Counted from the stretch's first letter, positions 39,135 to 48,529 are shown. The stretch is DNA of 64,000 nt from Oceanisphaera avium (GCF_002157875.1 NZ_CP021376.1:62001-126000); one strand, 5' to 3'. Program-made: numbers and translations. The notes: a model not told the origin generated them from the sequence alone.

Positions 39135-40900
39135 TAAATAAAGAGCGAGGTAGCGGAACAAGTCCGGTATGACGAGTCTCCGCCGTCATCCTGACGAACG
39201 TCAGGATCTCTTCTTCGGCCGTCATCCTGATGAACATCAGGATCTCGTTTAGCCTTAAAACAAAGAGCGAGATACCGCGGCAAGCGCGGTATGACAATAG
39301 GGCAGATACCGGAGCGAGTGCGTATGACGGGGGGTTGTTGGTTTTTGCCGTCGTCCTGATGTACATCAGGATCTCAATCTCTACCGTCATCCTGACGAAA
39401 GTCAGGATTTTGGGTTAGTCTTTAAAACAAAGAGCGAGATACCGCGGCAAGCGCGGTATGACGATAGTGCAGATACCGGAGTGAGTGCAGTATGACGGTA
39501 GGGAAGATACTGATGCATGTGCGGCATGACTGCTCACTTCCGTCATCCTGACGAAAGTCAGGATCTTGGGTTAGTCTTTAAAACAAAGAGCGAGATATCG
39601 CAGCAAGCGCGGTATGACAATAGGGCAGATACCGGAGCGAGTGCGTATGACGGGGGGTTGTTGGTTTTTGCCGTCGTCCTGATGTACATCAGGATCTCAA
39701 TCTCTACCGTCATCCTGACGAAAGTCAGGATCTTGGGTTAGTCTTTAAAACAAAGAGCGAGATACCGCGGCAAGCGCGGTATGACGATAGGGCAGATACC
39801 GCGGCGTGACGATAGTGCAGATACCGGAGCAAGCGCGATATGACGAGGGGTTGTGGGTTTTTGCCGTCGTCCTGATGTACATCAGGATCTCAATCTCTAC
39901 CGTCATCCTGACGAAAGTCAGGATCTAGGTTTAGTCTTTAAAATAAAGAGCGAGATATCGCAGCAAGCGCGGTATGACTGGTCACTTTCGTCATCCTGAC
40001 GAAAGTCAGGATCTCGTTTAGTTGTTTAAAACAAAGAGCGAGATACCGCGGCAAGCGCGGTATGACTGGTCACTTTCGTCATCCTAATAAAAGTCAGGAT
40101 CTTGTTTAGTCTTTAAAACAAAGAGCGAGATACCGCGGCGAGCGCGGTATGACTGCTCACTTCCGTCTTCCTGATGAACATTAGGATCTTATGTTCACCC
40201 GTCATCCTGACGAAAGTCAGGATCTCGTTTAGTTGTTTAAAATTAAAGAGCGAGATACCGCGGCGAGCGCGGTATGACTGGTCACTTTCGTCATCCTGAC
40301 GAAAGTCAGGATCTCGTTTAGTTGTTTAAAACAAAGAGCGAGATACCGCGGCGAGCGCGGTATGACTGGTCACTTTCGTCATCCTAATAAAAGTCAGGAT
40401 CTTGTTTAGTCTTTAAAAACCAAAGAGCGAGATACCGCGGCAAGCGCGGTATGACGAATCCTCCGTCATCCTGACGAAAGTCAGGATCTCGTTTAGTTTT
40501 TAAAATAAAGAGCGAGATACCGCGGCGAGCGCGGCATGACTGCTCACTTCCGTCATCCTGACGAAAGTCAGGATCTAGGTTTAGTCATTAAAATTAAAGA
40601 GCGAGATACCGCGGCGAGCGCGGTATGACTGGTTACTTTCGTCATCCTGACGAAAGTCAGGATCTCGTTTAGTTGTTTAAAACAAAGAGCGAGATACCGC
40701 GGCAAGCGCGGTATGACGAATCCTCCGTCATCCTGACGAACGTCAGGATCTCGTTTAGTTTTTAAAATAAAGAGCGAGATACCGCGGCGAGCGCGGTATG
40801 ACTGCTCACTTCCGTCATCCTGACGCACGTCAGGATCTAGGTTTAGTTTTTAAAATTAAAGAGCGAGATACCGGAGCAAGCGCGGTATGACGTTATGTAG
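39135..40900. repeat. Large palindrome island, right of the GIY-YIG gene
   Basis: About 1.77 kb consisting almost only of alternating elements: GAGATACCGCG-loop-CGCGGTATGAC, a spacer such as TGGTCACTTTC, GTCATCCTGAC-loop-GTCAGGATCTC, and the linker GTTTAGTTGTTTAAAACAAA. The repeating step is roughly 85-125 bp. A ~220-bp sub-block with CCGTCGTCCTGATGTACATC occurs three times (about 39345, 39672 and 39862). The first copies begin 20 bp after the GIY-YIG stop. Minus-strand frames here are repeat translations. Confidence 0.92.
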
Positions 40901-40920
40901 TTAGGCTATTAGCTAACACA

Positions 40921-41673
40921 CTAAAAAGCGGTAGCGACTTTGGCTATTTCAAGCTCTTTAAATAAGGCTAAATCACTGGGGATACCTAAGCCATACATGC
41001 CATTCCTTTCGGCACCTATGTTATAAACGCCAATTTTATGTTTATCATTGGCCATAAAGCTAAACACGGGTGCCACATAAAACTCGCCTTTACTTCTAAT
41101 ATCATGCTCAATCATATAATCGGCATACTTACAAAAGTAATGACCTTGGGCAAAGTTATACACTCCCACCGTCGCTTCATCAGAGACCACCACTTTCTCA
41201 ATCACCTCTGTTACATAGCCCGCATTATCTTGCTTGGCATAAGACCATTTAGGATCTGACGCTTTCATAGTGACCATGCCACCAGTGAGATCTCTACTTG
41301 CAAAATCAGCAAGGTAAGCGTTAATGTCCATATCTAACCATTGATCTGAGTTAGCAATCATGAGTGGGGATTCATTATCTATTAACGCTCGGGCTTTTAA
41401 CACCGTAATAGCCGCGCCTTCGGTAATGCCATCAATACCTATCATTTCAAAGTTATCACAAATATTAGTGAAAGTTTCTGTAAGGTTATATTTTTCAATA
41501 TGTTCATTTTGACATATAAAAATAAACTTATGAGGAGTATTAGGCTTTAAGTTATTAATCACCAATTCAATCATTTTTTTGCCAAGCACGTCAATTAATG
41601 GCTTAGGCTCTTTAAATCCCGCAGCTAAAAAACGGCTACCACTGCCCGCCATAGGTATTACAATATTAAGCAT
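40921..41673 (-). CDS. Sugar-phosphate nucleotidyltransferase-like protein
   Basis: 250 residues from MLNIVIPMAGSGSR, with GGAAG five bases upstream of this ATG; an ATG four codons earlier overlaps that site. The NTP-transferase loop G-S-G-S-R-F and KEPKPLIDVLGKK are followed by a metal-site-like MIANSDQWLD. It would activate a sugar or polyol phosphate. It is the last gene of a minus-strand module with a degenerate paralogue and a HAD phosphatase. The reaction is not identifiable from sequence alone. Confidence 0.72.
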   Translation of the reverse strand: MLNIVIPMAGSGSRFLAAGFKEPKPLIDVLGKKMIELVINNLKPNTPHKFIFICQNEHIEKYNLTETFTNICDNFEMIGIDGITEGAAITVLKARALIDNESPLMIANSDQWLDMDINAYLADFASRDLTGGMVTMKASDPKWSYAKQDNAGYVTEVIEKVVVSDEATVGVYNFAQGHYFCKYADYMIEHDIRSKGEFYVAPVFSFMANDKHKIGVYNIGAERNGMYGLGIPSDLALFKELEIAKVATAF

Positions 41674-41706
41674 TACTACTTCCATTCAAATAATTTAAAT
41701 TTTAAA

Positions 41707-41826
41707 CTGTTCCCTGTTCCCTGTTCCCTGTTCCCTGTTCCCTGTTCCCTGTTCCCTGTTCCCTGTTCCCTGTTCCCTGTTCCCTGTTCCTTATTTCCTA
41801 ATCACTATTCCCTCATCCCAATTACT
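41707..41826. repeat. TTCCCTG heptad array
   Basis: Twelve near-perfect tandem copies of the 7-mer CTGTTCC (41707-41790), decaying into TTATTTCC, TAATCAC, TATTCCC and TCATCCC steps that keep the 7-bp period to 41826. The decayed end touches the stop codon of the next minus-strand gene. Confidence 0.93.
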
Positions 41827-42459
41827 TTAACCATTCACCGTATTATCTATGATTATATTATGCATGGCGGCTTGTGGGTTGCGTCTATCAAAGGGAACCT
41901 CCACATGCTTAAGGCGTTTATTAGCAAGCGTAGAGGTGGTTAACATCTCTGCTAAGTCCAGTGGTTGCTCTGAATTATATTTTTTGCGGATCACGTCTTT
42001 AGCGGCATCTACAAATAACGAGGCTGTAGAAAAGTAATAACTATTTTTTGAGGAGTTTTCTGCGCTAAATTTAGCTGCATCTAGCTTAAGATGTTTATCA
42101 GTCAATGCCTTAATATCACCAATTTGGCAAAAATTTATAATAATTAATGGCTTATCAAGATCGAGATTATCTAACGACATAAGAGCAGAAAAAATAGGTC
42201 CTTTAGTCTCATCGTGCAATTCACATACCACTGCAGAATGATCCAGCTGATTAAAAGTATCTGCTAAACAATAGTCTGCGGCTTCATATTTTGTAGTTAC
42301 AAAAATAATTTTTCTTGAGCTAGTGACTGAGAGTAAACTTTTTTTAGCTTGCTCAGCAAATAGCGAGTCATTGATATCACCTAAGCACTCCTCGTACAGA
42401 TTCACGGCTGATAACGCAGCCAGATCCTCTTTGCTTACTAATACAATAATATTAAGCAT
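41827..42459 (-). CDS. Degenerate nucleotidyltransferase-like protein
   Basis: 210 residues, not assigned to a known family with certainty. It opens MLNIIVLVSKED, like the MLNIVIPMAGSG start of the neighbouring nucleotidyltransferase, and TKGPIFSALMSLDN with KPLIIINFCQ mirrors GAAITVLKARALIDN with SPLMIANSDQ there. The G-x-G-x-R loop is missing, so it may be a non-catalytic paralogue or a partner subunit. The upstream bases AAGTAATGCTTAATATT are shared by both genes, which also points to duplication. It overlaps the HAD gene by 8 bp. Confidence 0.55.
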   Translation of the reverse strand: MLNIIVLVSKEDLAALSAVNLYEECLGDINDSLFAEQAKKSLLSVTSSRKIIFVTTKYEAADYCLADTFNQLDHSAVVCELHDETKGPIFSALMSLDNLDLDKPLIIINFCQIGDIKALTDKHLKLDAAKFSAENSSKNSYYFSTASLFVDAAKDVIRKKYNSEQPLDLAEMLTTSTLANKRLKHVEVPFDRRNPQAAMHNIIIDNTVNG

Positions 42460-43090
42460 TACTTTCAAGTCCTTTAATGTAGTTTTTAATGTTGTCGTAG
42501 GTAACGTCGTACACCGAATTCACTTTAAAAACATGAGCGCCAGAGCCTTTCGCGGCGCGAAAACCAATGTCACTGTCTTCTACTATGAGTACGCTACTAG
42601 GGGGTAAGCCAAGCTGGGCAATCGCTTTTAAATAAATCTCTGAGTCAGGTTTGGGATTAACGACATCTTGATTTGATAAATAAAATTCCATAAAAGGTGC
42701 GAGCTGTGCTCGCTCCATCATCACTTCAATGGTGCGCCGAATAGAGTTAGACGCCACAGCTAACCGATAACCATCGCTTTGCAAGCGCGCCACCGCATCA
42801 AGGTGGTGGGGCAGTGGATGACAAAGCTTATGAACGATATCCATGGTAATGGACTGCTTCATTTCATTTATAAAATCATGTAAAGAAGTAGGCAAGCTTT
42901 TAGTTTGGCTAAGAATATTAAGTTTTTGGGCCGTAGAAAGACCATCAAAAGTAGAGAGATGCTCTTCTCGGCTAATGTTAAGCCCAAACAATGCTAATGC
43001 ATCGTTAAACGCATCATAGTGCCAGTCTTGTGCATCAATTAGCACGCCGTCCATGTCAAAAACAATTGATTTAATTAAACCACTATTCAT
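42452..43090 (-). CDS. HAD-IA hydrolase (beta-phosphoglucomutase-like)
   Basis: 212 residues with all four HAD motifs: FDMDGVLID (nucleophile Asp), ASNS, the Lys in NPKPDSEIY and EDSDIGFRAAKGSG. The four-helix cap after motif I places it in subfamily IA. It probably dephosphorylates a sugar or polyol phosphate for the nucleotidyltransferase encoded next. First gene of the minus-strand module; AGGA lies 7 bp before the ATG. Confidence 0.82.
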   Translation of the reverse strand: MNSGLIKSIVFDMDGVLIDAQDWHYDAFNDALALFGLNISREEHLSTFDGLSTAQKLNILSQTKSLPTSLHDFINEMKQSITMDIVHKLCHPLPHHLDAVARLQSDGYRLAVASNSIRRTIEVMMERAQLAPFMEFYLSNQDVVNPKPDSEIYLKAIAQLGLPPSSVLIVEDSDIGFRAAKGSGAHVFKVNSVYDVTYDNIKNYIKGLESNA

Positions 43091-43974
43091 AAACAGTCCT
43101 GTGCTTTATTAAAATTGTTAACTCGCTTAATTTTTATTGTTGTTAGTTGTAAATTAATATTAGTTTTTACTTATAAATTTGTGCTTATTATGATCTAACT
43201 TACTCTAGTTAATAGAAGCTACTCTCTTTACTATGTAGATAGAGCAAACACTCTATCTACATAGAATAGTAATTTCCATCCGCCAATTAACAAATAGTGA
43301 GTAATCAGCAAAAAAGTAAACATGTGTGTGACAAGAGTGGTCGTTATTTGTTGTCGCTAATATATTGTATTTTATATGTTTATTAATAATTTAAGATTCA
43401 TACGAGTCGATAATGATGGCGTCTTTGTAAAAGTTAAATAAACTATATAACTCTCCTTAAAAGCGAGAAAAGTCACCCTATAAGAAATAAAATAAACTAA
43501 CTAGCCGTTTTGACGTAATATTTTGCTGTCTTACACTGCAACAGTTTATTCTGTTCGCTAAATGAGCAATCACAACAAAGACTTTTAAAAATTGTTAAAA
43601 GTCTTGTCCGATTAAGAAGCGCATTAATTAGCTAAAGCTCACTAACCCAAGTAGGTATTAAGAAGAGCAATAAATTGGCAAGTAGTGGCTATGAGCTCTC
43701 TGCTAAACCTATAGCAAGGCGGCAACTAATGGCTTTGGATTGCTAGGTTTGCGTTTTCTTGTGAGCTGTATCCACAAACTCTTCCCTCTCTACCTTTCAA
43801 CTCAGGCTAAAATCTCGTAAACTTACGCACCAAAAAAATCCAACGGGCACGCAAAAAAAAGCCCAATAATACACCAGCCAAGGGGATTAGCCGGCGAAGC
43901 CTCATGGGCGGTAGCGTGCCAAAAATCTACATCTTACTTATAAAAGCAATATTTACCAAAGGATTACCCTAACA
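43091..43974. promoter_or_regulatory. Divergent regulatory gap before the O-antigen operon
   Basis: 884 bp, AT-rich, without a gene. It should hold the minus-strand promoter of the HAD module and the plus-strand promoter of the wzz operon. A perfect hairpin AAGACTTTTAA / TTAAAAGTCTT lies at 43578-43605, and the ops site at 43907. The long distance suggests a leader of several hundred bases, as in RfaH-dependent operons. Confidence 0.6.
43907..43917 (+). promoter_or_regulatory. ops element (JUMPStart core)
   Basis: GGCGGTAGCGT is an exact match to the operon polarity suppressor core found in JUMPStart leaders of O-antigen, capsule and LPS-core operons. It pauses RNA polymerase so that RfaH can load. 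It lies 57 bp before wzz on the coding strand. The gene for RfaH is not in the window. Confidence 0.88.
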
Positions 43975-44781
43975 GTGACGGACAAAACTCCTCAACAGCG
44001 CGATGCCCAGTTTGCACAGCCTTTACCTGCTTACCCCTATAAAGATGACGAAATCTCCTTAGTGGATTTGGCAAGCACGCTGGTTAAGCGCTGGAGGCTA
44101 ATGGCGCTAGTGTTTATAGCAATCGTGCTAGCCGGTTTTGCTTATGCGCTTACACTGCCCCAGCAATATGACTACGTTACTATTTACAGCAGCGCTAGGC
44201 TTAACGCAGATACACCGCTTGAGTCTGCAGAAAGCCTACAGTCGAAAATTAACGCCATTTATTTACCTGAACAAATCCGTGCCTTACAAAACGAAAAGCA
44301 GCTAGAAAATCTACCATTTAGCGTGCAAGTGAGCAGCCCTAAAGATACCCAACTTATTACGCTGACCAGTAAAGCGCAGCCAGAAGATAAAGAACTTGTG
44401 GCCACTTTGCACCATGCCATAGCGCTGCAGCTAAAAGCCGAACAAGATGAGCAGAGCGAGCAACGCATTATCTTATTGCAGCAGCGCTTAGAGGCCGCTA
44501 AACAGCAGCTAGAATTTGTGTTAGCTAATAATTCAAATAAATCCGGCGAAATTGCAGCCAGCTTAATGATTGACGCTAGCGAAATAGAGTCAAAAATTAG
44601 TGATTTTATTCCCGGTAAAATTGTAACTGAAACTAGCCAAAGCTTGAAACCTAAAGGGACGAGCAAGTCACTTATAATGGCACTGGCATTAGTGCTGGGG
44701 TGCATGTTAGCTGTAATTTCGGTATTTATTCGCGAGTTTTCTTCTCAGGTGTGCACTAGTCTAAAAACAGATAATAAATAA
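43975..44781 (+). CDS. wzz: Wzz-type chain-length determinant
   Basis: 268 residues with the Wzz layout: a cytoplasmic N-terminus with DDEISLVDLASTLVKRWRL, TM1 at about 42-60, a helical periplasmic part with a coiled stretch (about 165-195) and TM2 near 232-252 after LKPKGTSKSL. At 268 residues it is shorter than typical Wzz proteins (320-350). It starts with GTG; AAAGGA lies about 12 bp upstream, a loose spacing. It sets the modal length of O-antigen chains. First gene after the ops element. Confidence 0.82.
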   Translation: MTDKTPQQRDAQFAQPLPAYPYKDDEISLVDLASTLVKRWRLMALVFIAIVLAGFAYALTLPQQYDYVTIYSSARLNADTPLESAESLQSKINAIYLPEQIRALQNEKQLENLPFSVQVSSPKDTQLITLTSKAQPEDKELVATLHHAIALQLKAEQDEQSEQRIILLQQRLEAAKQQLEFVLANNSNKSGEIAASLMIDASEIESKISDFIPGKIVTETSQSLKPKGTSKSLIMALALVLGCMLAVISVFIREFSSQVCTSLKTDNK

Positions 44782-44858
44782 AATTTAATTTCATTATTTT
44801 GATGTTGGAAGTTACAGATATATTATTGTGTAAAATAAATTTTGGAAAATATTAACTT

Positions 44859-46166
44859 ATGAAAATTCTAGTAACCGGTGGCGCCGGTTTCATCGGGTCT
44901 GCTGTTATTCGGCATATTATTACTAATACACATGACAGCGTAGTTAACTTAGACAAACTCACCTACGCCGGTAACTTAGAAAACTTAATCGAAGTGAGCA
45001 ATAGCGAACGCTATGCTTTCGAACAAGTTGATATTTGTAACCGTGCTGAATTAGACCGTGTATTTGCCACACATAAGCCGGATGCGGTAATGCACCTAGC
45101 AGCAGAAAGCCATGTAGACAGATCAATAGATGGCCCAGCTGAATTCATCCAAACCAATATAGTAGGTACCTACAACTTACTAGAAGCTGCCAGAGCCTAT
45201 TGGAACGAGCTGAATACTGAACGCAAAACAGCGTTCAAGTTTCACCACATCAGTACCGACGAAGTGTATGGCGATCTACCGCACCCGAGTGATAGTGTTG
45301 AGTGTTTAGTGGTGAGTGATGAGTCGAAGGAAAATGTTGAGTGTTCAATGTTAAGTGGTGAGTTGAAAGAAAGTGATGAGTGTTTAGTGTTGAGTGGTGA
45401 GTTAAAAGATCAATCACTCATAACTCAACACTCACAACTTAATACTGCGGAAGCTCCGCTTCCTCTTTTTACTGAGACTACCGCTTACGCTCCCAGCAGC
45501 CCTTACTCGGCAAGCAAAGCCAGTTCCGATCATTTAGTCCGTGCTTGGTTACGCACTTATGGTTTTCCGACGTTGATTACCAACTGCTCAAACAACTACG
45601 GGCCCTATCATTTTCCAGAAAAGCTGATCCCATTAGTGATTTTAAATGCACTAGAAGGCAAACCATTACCGATTTACGGCAAAGGCGACCAAATTCGCGA
45701 CTGGCTATATGTAGAAGATCATGCCCGCGCGCTTTACAAAGTAGTGACTGAAGGCGAAGTGGGAGAGACCTACAACATCGGCGGCCATAACGAAAAAACC
45801 AACCTAGAAGTAGTACAAACCATCTGTAAAATTCTAGATGAACTAGCTCCAATGTCTTCGTCAAGTACTTCACTCAACACTAAGCACTCAACACTCAACA
45901 CTGAAGAAACACTCAACACTGAAGAACAACTCAACGCTCAACACTCAAAACTCATCACTTACGTCAGTGATAGACCTGGCCACGACCGCCGCTATGCCAT
46001 AGACGCTAGCAAAATCGAGCGCGAACTAGGTTGGAAACCCCAAGAAACCTTCGAGTCCGGTATCCGCAAAACCGTGCAGTGGTATTTAGATAATCAAGAC
46101 TGGGTGAGCAACGTACAAAGTGGGGTTTATCAAAACTGGATCAGCCAGCAGTATGGTGGCGAATAA
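44859..46166 (+). CDS. rmlB: dTDP-glucose 4,6-dehydratase RmlB with two repeat insertions
   Basis: 435 residues, against 361 in E. coli. Active-site T133-D134-E135 is in E. coli register, but the Tyr/Lys pair is at 216 and 220 instead of 167 and 171, which places about 49 extra residues between GDLPHP and LPLFTETT (about 144-198). A second insertion of about 26 residues sits at about 332-365, before [13 protein letters not shown]. Both are translations of CAACACT-type heptads (motifs such as LNT-QHS). Removing them leaves about 360 residues. The catalytic parts look intact, so the enzyme may be active. It makes dTDP-4-keto-6-deoxyglucose. Confidence 0.93.
   Translation: MKILVTGGAGFIGSAVIRHIITNTHDSVVNLDKLTYAGNLENLIEVSNSERYAFEQVDICNRAELDRVFATHKPDAVMHLAAESHVDRSIDGPAEFIQTNIVGTYNLLEAARAYWNELNTERKTAFKFHHISTDEVYGDLPHPSDSVECLVVSDESKENVECSMLSGELKESDECLVLSGELKDQSLITQHSQLNTAEAPLPLFTETTAYAPSSPYSASKASSDHLVRAWLRTYGFPTLITNCSNNYGPYHFPEKLIPLVILNALEGKPLPIYGKGDQIRDWLYVEDHARALYKVVTEGEVGETYNIGGHNEKTNLEVVQTICKILDELAPMSSSSTSLNTKHSTLNTEETLNTEEQLNAQHSKLITYVSDRPGHDRRYAIDASKIERELGWKPQETFESGIRKTVQWYLDNQDWVSNVQSGVYQNWISQQYGGE
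45288..45452. repeat. Inverted heptad element inside rmlB (insertion 1)
   Basis: About 130 bp of GTGTTGA/GTGGTGA-type heptads followed by the complementary CTCATAACTCAACACTCAC, capable of forming a hairpin. It is in frame. A pure GTGTTGA tract would have a TGA stop in every frame each 21 bp; here substitutions remove them. Confidence 0.85.
45852..45953 (+). repeat. CAACACT heptads inside rmlB (insertion 2)
   Basis: Heptads in the CTCAACA orientation, which is open in all three frames and reads Leu-Asn-Thr-Gln-His-Ser-Thr. Copies are mixed with GAAGAA-type changes. Inserted in a loop before [11 protein letters not shown]. Confidence 0.85.
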
Positions 46167-47077
46167 TGCACATCTTATTACTGGGAAAAAATGGCCAAGT
46201 GGGCTGGGAGTTGCAACGTGCTCTTGCACCTTTGGGCACTGTCACTGCTCTGGATAGACACTCAGCAGATTACTGTGGTGACTTAACTCAACCAGAAGCG
46301 CTTGCCAATACCATACGTAGCCTTAAGCCTGATGTTATTGTTAATGCTGCCGCCTATACGGCAGTCGATAAAGCCGAAAGTGAGCCTATACAGGCGCGTC
46401 AAGTTAATGCCGATATCTTGGCCGTTATTGCTATTGAGGCCAACAAGCTGGGTGCGTGGCTGATCCACTACTCCACCGATTATGTCTTTAATGGCGAGGG
46501 GGCTAGCCCTTGGCAAGAAGATGATATTAGTGCACCTTTGAGTGTGTATGGCGCTACTAAGCTGGCTGGCGAAAACTTTATTACTCAAAATTGTAAACAA
46601 TATCTTATCTTCCGTACCAGCTGGGTGTACGGCAGCCGCGGCAATAACTTCGCAAAAATCATGTTGCGTTTAGCTAAAGAGCGCGACGCCTTGAGCGTAA
46701 TAAACGATCAAGTTGGGGCGCCCACTGGAGCTGATTTAATCGCCGATTGTACCGCTCACGCCGTTCGTATTGTGATGAGCTCAGGCTCTGCGCAAGCCCA
46801 AAGCTTGGCCGGCATTTACCACTTGGCAGCTAGCGGCGAAACCAACTGGCATGACTATGCGGCTTTGGTGTTTAAAGAAGCAAGAAACCATGGGGTAACG
46901 CTTAAGCTCAATAATCTAAATGCAATTAGTACTGTTGAGTATCCAACACCGGCCTCGCGGCCTCTTAACTCGCGGTTAAATACCGAAAAATTACGTACAG
47001 CATTTAATCTCAGATTACCGCCTTGGCAGCAAGGTGTAAGCCGCATGCTAACTGAAATATTGGAGCAGAACTCTTGA
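46166..47077 (+). CDS. rmlD: dTDP-4-dehydrorhamnose reductase RmlD
   Basis: 303 residues (E. coli 299) with [10 protein letters not shown] (NADPH loop), [24 protein letters not shown] (YxxxK) and RTSWVYG. It makes the last step to dTDP-L-rhamnose. The ATG shares a base with the rmlB stop (TAATG), so the two are coupled. No repeat insertion here. Confidence 0.96.
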   Translation: MHILLLGKNGQVGWELQRALAPLGTVTALDRHSADYCGDLTQPEALANTIRSLKPDVIVNAAAYTAVDKAESEPIQARQVNADILAVIAIEANKLGAWLIHYSTDYVFNGEGASPWQEDDISAPLSVYGATKLAGENFITQNCKQYLIFRTSWVYGSRGNNFAKIMLRLAKERDALSVINDQVGAPTGADLIADCTAHAVRIVMSSGSAQAQSLAGIYHLAASGETNWHDYAALVFKEARNHGVTLKLNNLNAISTVEYPTPASRPLNSRLNTEKLRTAFNLRLPPWQQGVSRMLTEILEQNS

Positions 47078-47088
47078 AGCAGCAACAA

Positions 47089-47976
47089 ATGAGCACGCGT
47101 AAAGGTATTATTTTAGCGGGCGGTTCGGGCACCCGGTTATATCCTGTTACCATGACGGTGAGTAAACAACTGCTGCCGGTTTATGATAAGCCGATGATTT
47201 ATTATCCATTGTGCACGCTAATGCTGGCTGGCATTAAAGACATTTTAATTATTAGCACGCCGCAAGATACGCCGCGCTTTGAACAACTATTAGGCGATGG
47301 CAGCCAATGGGGATTGAACCTAAAATATGCTGTGCAGCCAAGTCCAGATGGCTTAGCTCAGGCTTTTATTATTGGTGAAGACTTTATTGGTAACGATGAC
47401 TGTGCATTAGTGCTTGGCGATAACATCTTCTTTGGCCATAACCTGCAACAAGAGCTAGAGCAAGCTGGCCGCCAAACCTCAGGCGCTACTGTGTTTGCCT
47501 ATCATGTGCAAGATCCTGAACGATATGGAGTAGTGGACTTTAATGCACAAGGCCAAGCGCTCAGCTTAGAAGAAAAGCCCAGTGAGCCCAAGAGCAACTA
47601 TGCGGTCACCGGCTTGTATTTTTACGACAATCAGGTGATTAACATTGCGAAAAGCATTAAGCCATCGCACCGGGGTGAGCTAGAAATAACCGATGTGAAT
47701 AAAGTCTATTTAGAGCGCAAGCAGTTGTCGGTCACCACCATGGGCCGCGGTTATGCATGGCTTGATACGGGAACTCACGACAGCTTAATGGAAGCGGGTA
47801 CTTTTATTCAGACCATAGAGCAGCGCCAAGGCTTAAAAGTAGCCTGCCCAGAGGAAATAGCCTATCGCAAAGGTTTCATCAATGCTGATCAAGTACAAAA
47901 GTTGGCACAACCTTTAGCTAAGAATGCTTACGGCCAGTATTTGTTCAACTTAATTAAACCAGGATACAGAGGTTAA
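47089..47976 (+). CDS. rmlA: Glucose-1-phosphate thymidylyltransferase RmlA
   Basis: 295 residues (E. coli 293) from [16 protein letters not shown] five codons earlier overlaps the rmlD stop and is less likely. The nucleotide loop [26 protein letters not shown] and the LGDNIFFGH metal site are all present. It makes dTDP-glucose and is feedback-inhibited by dTDP-rhamnose in the family. Third in rmlBDAC order. Confidence 0.97.
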   Translation: MSTRKGIILAGGSGTRLYPVTMTVSKQLLPVYDKPMIYYPLCTLMLAGIKDILIISTPQDTPRFEQLLGDGSQWGLNLKYAVQPSPDGLAQAFIIGEDFIGNDDCALVLGDNIFFGHNLQQELEQAGRQTSGATVFAYHVQDPERYGVVDFNAQGQALSLEEKPSEPKSNYAVTGLYFYDNQVINIAKSIKPSHRGELEITDVNKVYLERKQLSVTTMGRGYAWLDTGTHDSLMEAGTFIQTIEQRQGLKVACPEEIAYRKGFINADQVQKLAQPLAKNAYGQYLFNLIKPGYRG

Positions 47977-47977
47977 A

Positions 47978-48529
47978 ATGAATGTTATTAATACAGCTAT
48001 TCCTGATGTGCTGATTTTTGAGCCTAAAATATTCGGTGACGATCGAGGTTTTTTTTATGAGAGCTTCAATCAGCAGCAATTTGAACAGTCTGTAGGCCAG
48101 GCGGTTAGCTTTGTACAAGATAATCACTCTCGTTCAAGCAAAGGGGTACTGCGCGGGCTGCACTATCAACTTGCACCTTACGCACAAGGCAAACTGGTAA
48201 GAGTAGTACAGGGTGAAGTATTTGACGTTGCTGTAGATATTCGTAACAGCTCACCTACTTTTGGCCAGTGGGTAGGAGCGAATCTATCGGCTGAAAACAA
48301 ACGTCAATTATGGATACCTGAAGGCTTTGCCCATGGCTTCATAACGTTGAGTGACAGTGCAGAATTTTTATATAAAACCACCAATTACTATGCCCCAGCT
48401 TACGAAAGAACCATTTTATGGAGCGATCACGAATTAGCTATTAAATGGCCTACTTCTATTAAGCCTCATGTTAGTCAAAAAGATAAAGATGCGCTTTCTT
48501 TCAACCAAGCGATGCAGGAGAAATTATGA
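47978..48529 (+). CDS. rmlC: dTDP-4-dehydrorhamnose 3,5-epimerase RmlC
   Basis: 183 residues (E. coli 185). Cupin with DDRGFFYESFN, the catalytic His in QDNHSRSSKGVLRGLHYQ, and the Tyr region in YKTTNYYAP. GAGGTT precedes the ATG. Its stop overlaps the next ATG (ATGA). Confidence 0.96.
   Translation: MNVINTAIPDVLIFEPKIFGDDRGFFYESFNQQQFEQSVGQAVSFVQDNHSRSSKGVLRGLHYQLAPYAQGKLVRVVQGEVFDVAVDIRNSSPTFGQWVGANLSAENKRQLWIPEGFAHGFITLSDSAEFLYKTTNYYAPAYERTILWSDHELAIKWPTSIKPHVSQKDKDALSFNQAMQEKL

Noticed and set aside
38250..40900. CRISPR array
   Set aside because: Repeats are palindromic, occur in two types with uneven spacing, and the spacers are themselves repeated. No cas gene is nearby.
43578..43605. 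Terminator before wzz
   Set aside because: The hairpin is perfect but AT-rich and has no T-run after it; left as an unassigned hairpin.
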